Assembly: GCA_964521625.1 (NCBI GenBank)
Contig: CAZFSM010000013.1
Span: forward strand, 42,379 to 106,378
Direction: 5' to 3'
Length of the DNA: 64,000 bases
Source of the DNA: UBA1444 sp964521625
Lineage (GTDB): Bacteria > Bacillota > Negativicutes > UBA1444
Shown: positions 60,623-64,000 of the stretch, piece after piece
How the letters are laid out: each line of letters starts with the position of its first letter
How positions within the stretch are numbered: the first letter of the stretch is position 1
Notes under the pieces: model-generated
What the model was told of the DNA's origin: nothing
Seen by the model: only the letters and a program-made list of their open reading frames with translations
Databases searched by the model: none
Program-made: the position numbers and the translations under genes

Positions 60623-61493
60623 CATCCGTACGGCGGTGATTCCGGCGGCAGGTCTCGGCACGCGGTTTTTGCCGGCGACCAAGGCGCAGCCCAAGGAAAT
60701 GCTGCCGATTGTCGATAAGCCTTGCATTCAGTATATTATTGAGGAAGCGATCGATTCGGGGATCGAAGATATCCTGATTATTACCGGTCGCAATAAGCGG
60801 GCGATTGAAGACCATTTCGACCGCGCCGTGGAGCTGGAACTGACGTTGAAGGCGCAGGGGAAATACGACCTCCTCGGCCTGGTGCAGGAATTGTCGCGGG
60901 TGACGATTCATTATGTGCGGCAAAAGGAACCGAAAGGACTGGGACATGCTGTCTTGTGCGCGCGCCATTTCGTCGGTGATGAACCGTTCGCGGTACTGCT
61001 CGGCGATGACATTATGGATGCGGAAGTGCCGGTGCTGAAGCAGTTGATGGATGTGTACGACGATTGCGGCGGGTCGGTGCTCGGCGTACAGGAAGTGCCG
61101 AAAGATCGGGTGTCGAGCTATGGCGTCGTGAAGCCGATTGCCGTCAAGGACCGTCTATGGCAGGCGGTGGATCTGGTGGAGAAGCCGCCGGTTGAAGAGG
61201 CGCCGTCGCGTCTGGCTGTACTCGGTCGTTATATTATTTCTCCGAAAATATTCGACATACTGGAAAAAACGGAACCGGGCCGCGGCGGCGAAATCCAACT
61301 GACCGATGCGCTGAAGAAACTGTCGGAAACGGAACCGGTCTATGCTTATGAATTTGAAGGCCGCCGTTATGACGTCGGCGACAAGCAGGGCTATCTGGAG
61401 GCAACGGTCGATTTTGCACTGAAACGACCTGATTTGCGCGACCCATTCCTGCGTTATCTGCTGAAAACAGTCGGCAAGGAGACGGGGCTATAA
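60606..61493 (+). CDS. galU: UTP-glucose-1-phosphate uridylyltransferase
   Basis: 295 residues. IPAAGLGTRFLPATKAQPKEMLPIVDKPCIQ is the diagnostic start; GLGHAVLCARHFVGDEPFAVLLGDD and GRYIISPKIFDIL follow. It makes UDP-glucose, substrate for galE at 62.5 kb. It overlaps the phosphohexomutase gene by 17 bases and is followed by a perfect bidirectional terminator. Confidence 0.96.
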   Translation: MQNKRSIRTAVIPAAGLGTRFLPATKAQPKEMLPIVDKPCIQYIIEEAIDSGIEDILIITGRNKRAIEDHFDRAVELELTLKAQGKYDLLGLVQELSRVTIHYVRQKEPKGLGHAVLCARHFVGDEPFAVLLGDDIMDAEVPVLKQLMDVYDDCGGSVLGVQEVPKDRVSSYGVVKPIAVKDRLWQAVDLVEKPPVEEAPSRLAVLGRYIISPKIFDILEKTEPGRGGEIQLTDALKKLSETEPVYAYEFEGRRYDVGDKQGYLEATVDFALKRPDLRDPFLRYLLKTVGKETGL

Positions 61494-61494
61494 T

Positions 61495-61528
61495 TGTAAA
61501 AAGGGGGACTTGCGTCCCCCTTTTTACA
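61495..61528. terminator. Bidirectional terminator between galU and the nucleotidyltransferase gene
   Basis: TGTAAAAAGGGGGAC (61495-61509) and its exact reverse complement at 61514-61528 form a 15-bp stem with a TTGC loop; the arms end in A and T runs on either side, so it can stop transcription from both directions. It overlaps the last codon of the minus-strand gene (stop at 61524). Confidence 0.93.
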
Positions 61529-62102
61529 GTAATTTCTTTCGTTTGCTTCGCGCCCAGTTACGGGCTTTGTCCAATGTGTCGAGACACAGTTCCTGCTTTG
61601 CAACCTGGCGAAGATATTTCCAGTCGATTTCATCGTAATGTGCGACCATCATGAACCGGACCCATTCTTCCGAGCCGTCAGTCCAATACTTGGCAGCCAG
61701 TGTGCGATCAATGAGGATATCTTCCAACGAAATCAGATATGCGGTATGATTATTGGGAAGCTGGACCGGCTGAATTCTTTTTCTGTCTCCCGCCAGCGGT
61801 CCTTTGGGAAACTCAACGACAACCGAAGGGTTTGTAGGCAGATACCAAGTGCCTGCATCATTGAGGAACCCCAGTCCAGTCATCACTGTTTTGATATACT
61901 CGGGATCCTCAACAATCATGTCGATATCTCGGGTTGTATAATTTCCCAGCGTATAGAATTCGACAGCGGAGCCGCCTACGACTACAGGAATCACCCCAAA
62001 TGTTTTAAACGCCTCGCTGATCACGCCGGCGACGGTGAGTTGCAATTCCAGAAGAGGTTTATTTTTTTGCAGTTGCTGCAACACTAACTTGAGCGCGTCC
62101 AT
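61524..62102 (-). CDS. Nucleotidyltransferase-fold protein (DUF6036/AbiEii-like)
   Basis: 192 residues. VVVGGSAVEFYTLGNYTTRDIDMIV contains GGSAxE-type and DxD motifs of the minimal nucleotidyltransferase/AbiEii-like superfamily. The remainder is helical and positively charged at the end (ARSKRKKLL). It follows the small gene at 62109-62342 by 6 bases, forming a two-gene minus-strand unit. Such pairs are often toxin-antitoxin modules; that role is not shown here. Confidence 0.72.
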   Translation of the reverse strand: MDALKLVLQQLQKNKPLLELQLTVAGVISEAFKTFGVIPVVVGGSAVEFYTLGNYTTRDIDMIVEDPEYIKTVMTGLGFLNDAGTWYLPTNPSVVVEFPKGPLAGDRKRIQPVQLPNNHTAYLISLEDILIDRTLAAKYWTDGSEEWVRFMMVAHYDEIDWKYLRQVAKQELCLDTLDKARNWARSKRKKLL

Positions 62103-62108
62103 TGGTGC

Positions 62109-62342
62109 TCAATCCTCCCACTGCAGTCGATAACCAACTGGCGAGAGCTTGGTCAAACGACCGGAGCGCTTGGCTTCTTCGACCGCCGACCAAACCGACC
62201 GGCACAAAGCAAATGTTTCGCTGTGACTTCGCGGCTTGACCCGTGGCGGGCGAGACGGGGTTTTTACGCCAATAGACCGCAACTGTTCAGTTCTTTGACC
62301 GGTTTTTTCGAGCGCCGTGCTCAAATTGACAGGCTTTTTCAT
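62109..62342 (-). CDS. Small protein upstream of the nucleotidyltransferase gene (antitoxin-like?)
   Basis: 77 residues, no family recognised. It is rich in basic residues, with a central P-R-P-P-R-V-K-P-R stretch and a tryptophan-containing C-terminus (VWSAVEEAKRSGRLTKLSPVG). Six bases before the nucleotidyltransferase start on the same strand. A perfect -10 (TATAAT on the minus strand) is at 62361-62366, about 20 bases upstream, but a good -35 is not seen. Confidence 0.6.
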   Translation of the reverse strand: MKKPVNLSTALEKTGQRTEQLRSIGVKTPSRPPRVKPRSHSETFALCRSVWSAVEEAKRSGRLTKLSPVGYRLQWED

Positions 62343-62425
62343 ATATTATCACCCGAGTACATTATACTTCAATGAACTGCAGCAATACCAGCTTCAAAGA
62401 TAGTCAGAATGATTCCTTATTGATA

Positions 62426-62446
62426 AATTGGGGACTGTCCCCAATT
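62426..62446. repeat. Perfect palindrome, REP-like element before galE
   Basis: AATTGGGGAC (62426-62435) followed by a T and the exact reverse complement (62437-62446). It lies 14 bases upstream of the galE start. Similar GGGGACTGTCC palindromes are scattered in genomes with Y1-transposase (RAYT) genes, and an imperfect copy is at 57656. No transposase in the window. Confidence 0.7.
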
Positions 62447-62460
62447 AACGGAGGGCTGTA

Positions 62461-63450
62461 ATGAATGTATTGGTAACCGGCGGCGCCGGCTATATCGGTT
62501 CGCATGCGGTGCGGGAGCTTCTCGCGGCCGGGCATGGGGTCGTGGTGCTGGACAATCTGGTGAAAGGGCACCGGGCCGCGGCGCCAATGGACACCCCTTT
62601 TGTGCAGGCGGATATCCGCGATACGGCGGCGCTGACCGAAACTTTTGATGTGTTCGCAATTGATGCGGTGATGCATTTCGCGGCGGTGAGCGAAGTCGGC
62701 GAGTCGATGACCGACCCGGCCAAATATTACCGCGATAATGTGGCGGCGACTCTGTCGCTGCTGGAATCGCTGCACAAGGCAAACGTCCGCAAGATTGTTT
62801 TTTCCTCGACGGCGGCGGTGTACGGCGAGCCGGAGTCCTGCCCGATCAGTGAAACAGCGCCGCTATGCCCGACGAATGTCTACGGTCGGACAAAATTGGT
62901 GATCGAAAATATGCTGGCTGACTTTGCTATGGCTTATGGATTTTCTTATGTAGCGCTGCGCTATTTCAATGCGGCGGGCGCATTGCCTACCGGCGGCGTG
63001 GGCGAAGATCATTCGCCGGAGAGCCACCTGATTCCGCTGATTCTCAAAACGGCGCTAGGACAGCGCGCGGCGATTTCGATTTACGGCACGGACTATCCGA
63101 CGCCGGATGGAAGTTGCATCCGCGACTATATCCATGTGACCGATCTGGCAACGGCGCATGTGCTGGCGGTCGAGCATTTGCTGGCTGGCGGCGGGCCGCG
63201 GACTTACAATCTCGGGTCCCAGACAGGCTTTTCGGTACGTGCAGTCATTGAACAGGCGAAAAAAACCACCGGCGTCGATTTTCCGGTGGTGGAGGCGCCG
63301 CGGCGCAGCGGCGATCCGGCAGTCCTGGTGGCATCTTCGGCCAAGTTTGCGCAAGATTTCGCCTGGAAACCGCGTTTCAGCGATTTGCCGACGATTATGC
63401 AAACCGCCTGGGACTGGCACAAGTCTCATCCGAACGGTTATGAGAAATAG
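62461..63450 (+). CDS. galE: UDP-glucose 4-epimerase
   Basis: 329 residues. VTGGAGYIGSHAVRELLAAGH, ANVRKIVFSSTAAVYGEP, YGRTK (YxxxK) and the LRYFNAAGA block. It converts UDP-glucose to UDP-galactose. GGAGG precedes the ATG. The terminal sequence is complete before a 141-base gap. Confidence 0.96.
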   Translation: MNVLVTGGAGYIGSHAVRELLAAGHGVVVLDNLVKGHRAAAPMDTPFVQADIRDTAALTETFDVFAIDAVMHFAAVSEVGESMTDPAKYYRDNVAATLSLLESLHKANVRKIVFSSTAAVYGEPESCPISETAPLCPTNVYGRTKLVIENMLADFAMAYGFSYVALRYFNAAGALPTGGVGEDHSPESHLIPLILKTALGQRAAISIYGTDYPTPDGSCIRDYIHVTDLATAHVLAVEHLLAGGGPRTYNLGSQTGFSVRAVIEQAKKTTGVDFPVVEAPRRSGDPAVLVASSAKFAQDFAWKPRFSDLPTIMQTAWDWHKSHPNGYEK

Positions 63451-63467
63451 CAATCGCGCTCTTTCAT

Positions 63468-63541
63468 GCTTCGGAAAGGGGCATGAGATAAGCGGAGGTT
63501 AAGCGCCAGCGTCGAAGCGTTCTCATCCCCTTTCCAGAAGC
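63468..63541 (+). promoter_or_regulatory. Long stem-loop in the galE-pgi gap
   Basis: GCTTC-GGAAAGGGG-C-ATGAGA (63468-63488) pairs with TCTCATCCCCTTTCC-A-GAAGC (63521-63541), 20 bp with two bulges and a 32-base loop. It ends 50 bases before pgi. No T tract follows, so it is not an ordinary terminator. It could be a regulatory RNA structure, RNase site or a mobile-element remnant. Confidence 0.5.
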
Positions 63542-63591
63542 AACCTTGCTTTCATTACTGTTTTGCCTAATAATTTCGGGAGGTGCGTTCC

Positions 63592-64000
63592 ATGTCAGCT
63601 GGCATTTTGCAAACGGCTTCCGGGTTCACGTTCGACTACCAAAACCTATATGGCGAGGGTAAAGTCACTGCCGAAGAGATTACTGCCATCCGGGCAAAGA
63701 CCGACCAGGCGCATGCTGCGATCCAGCATATGCGAGCGACCGGTGAAGTGAAGGGCCATCTGTCGAAAGATGGTGCGCCGGAAAAAGTTTTGTTCACGCA
63801 GCTGCCGTATATTGCCGACGGTCACCTCAATTCGCCAGGTTCGATTGCCCGCTTGCAAGCCTTTGGCGCATCCTTGCGCAATCGGGTGGATACGGTGGTA
63901 TCATTTGGCATCGGCGGCTCCTACCTCGGCAACAAAGTCTTGTTTGACGTGCACTGCGGCGAGTTTTGGAATTTGCAGACTGCGGAAGAACGCGGCGGCT
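63592..64000 (+). CDS. pgi: Glucose-6-phosphate isomerase, N-terminal part (cut by window end)
   Basis: The visible 136 codons include TVVSFGIGGSYLGNKVLFD, the GPI phosphate-binding block. ATG 63592 follows GGGAGGTG. The gene continues past the window. It interconverts glucose-6-P and fructose-6-P, linking precursor supply to the mannose and glucose branches. The preceding stem-loop may affect its expression. Confidence 0.93.
   Translation, partial: MSAGILQTASGFTFDYQNLYGEGKVTAEEITAIRAKTDQAHAAIQHMRATGEVKGHLSKDGAPEKVLFTQLPYIADGHLNSPGSIARLQAFGASLRNRVDTVVSFGIGGSYLGNKVLFDVHCGEFWNLQTAEERGG

Overview
The window is a surface-glycan locus from a bacterium that is probably a Gram-negative-type Firmicute (class Negativicutes, Sporomusa/Pelosinus-like). 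This is inferred from strong AGGAGG-type ribosome sites with frequent TTG/GTG starts, Firmicute-typical small proteins (DUF1659, DUF2922 and YvrJ-like), and genes expected of an outer-membrane cell (heptosyltransferase-type GT9, ArnT-type GT39). Base composition looks near 50% G+C by eye, with genes around 18.5-25.8 kb more A/T-rich.

Region 1 (1-47.8 kb) is 47 genes on the plus strand, most overlapping by 4-17 bases or separated by less than 35. It begins with the end of a legionaminic-acid-type nonulosonate pathway (NeuB, NeuD, PtmE-like guanylyltransferase, Gfo/Idh oxidoreductase, CMP-sugar synthetase, SDR), followed by an amidotransferase trio (PseA/PtmG family with HisF-like and HisH-like subunits) expected to install an acetamidino group. 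Next is an unusual cassette (7.97-14.28 kb): a cytidylyltransferase-PfkB kinase fusion, a GmhA-like isomerase, and two paralogous radical SAM enzymes flanking a thiamine-diphosphate E1 alpha/beta pair with no E2 or E3. After an epimerase, a glycosyltransferase-like protein and an ABC flippase comes a second nonulosonate-like set (19.7-24.6 kb): NeuB without a SAF domain, methyltransferase, radical SAM, SDR and a CMP-transferase-HAD fusion. At 25.8-36.2 kb two MBOAT/SGNH O-acylation pairs bracket a CDP-6-deoxyhexose set (rfbF, rfbG, 3,5-epimerase-like) and an acetyltransferase. From 36.2-47.8 kb lie glycosyltransferases, a DegT-like aminotransferase, a FemAB-like protein, a polysaccharide deacetylase, a PglC/WcaJ-type initiating transferase, GDP-mannose/GDP-fucose genes and GtrA.

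Region 2 (47.8-50.3 kb) has an ArnT-like GT39 on the minus strand, divergent from a MORN-repeat/M15-peptidase-like exported protein. Region 3 (50.4-54.0 kb) is a compact phage- or plasmid-like module bounded by terminators: two small HTH proteins, a winged-helix protein and a DnaC-like ATPase; then, behind a strong promoter and a structured leader RNA, DUF1659, DUF2922, a YvrJ/holin-like membrane protein, a small acidic protein and an Amidase_3 endolysin-like enzyme.

Region 4 (54.0-64.0 kb) has a YdcF-like protein, a gluzincin-type exported peptidase, a PDZ protein, a GT9 glycosyltransferase (minus), and sugar-nucleotide precursor genes: mannose-1-P guanylyltransferase/isomerase, phosphohexomutase, galU, galE and the start of pgi. 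A minus-strand nucleotidyltransferase/small-protein pair sits between galU and galE. The precursor genes feed GDP-mannose, UDP-glucose and UDP-galactose into the glycans assembled by Region 1.
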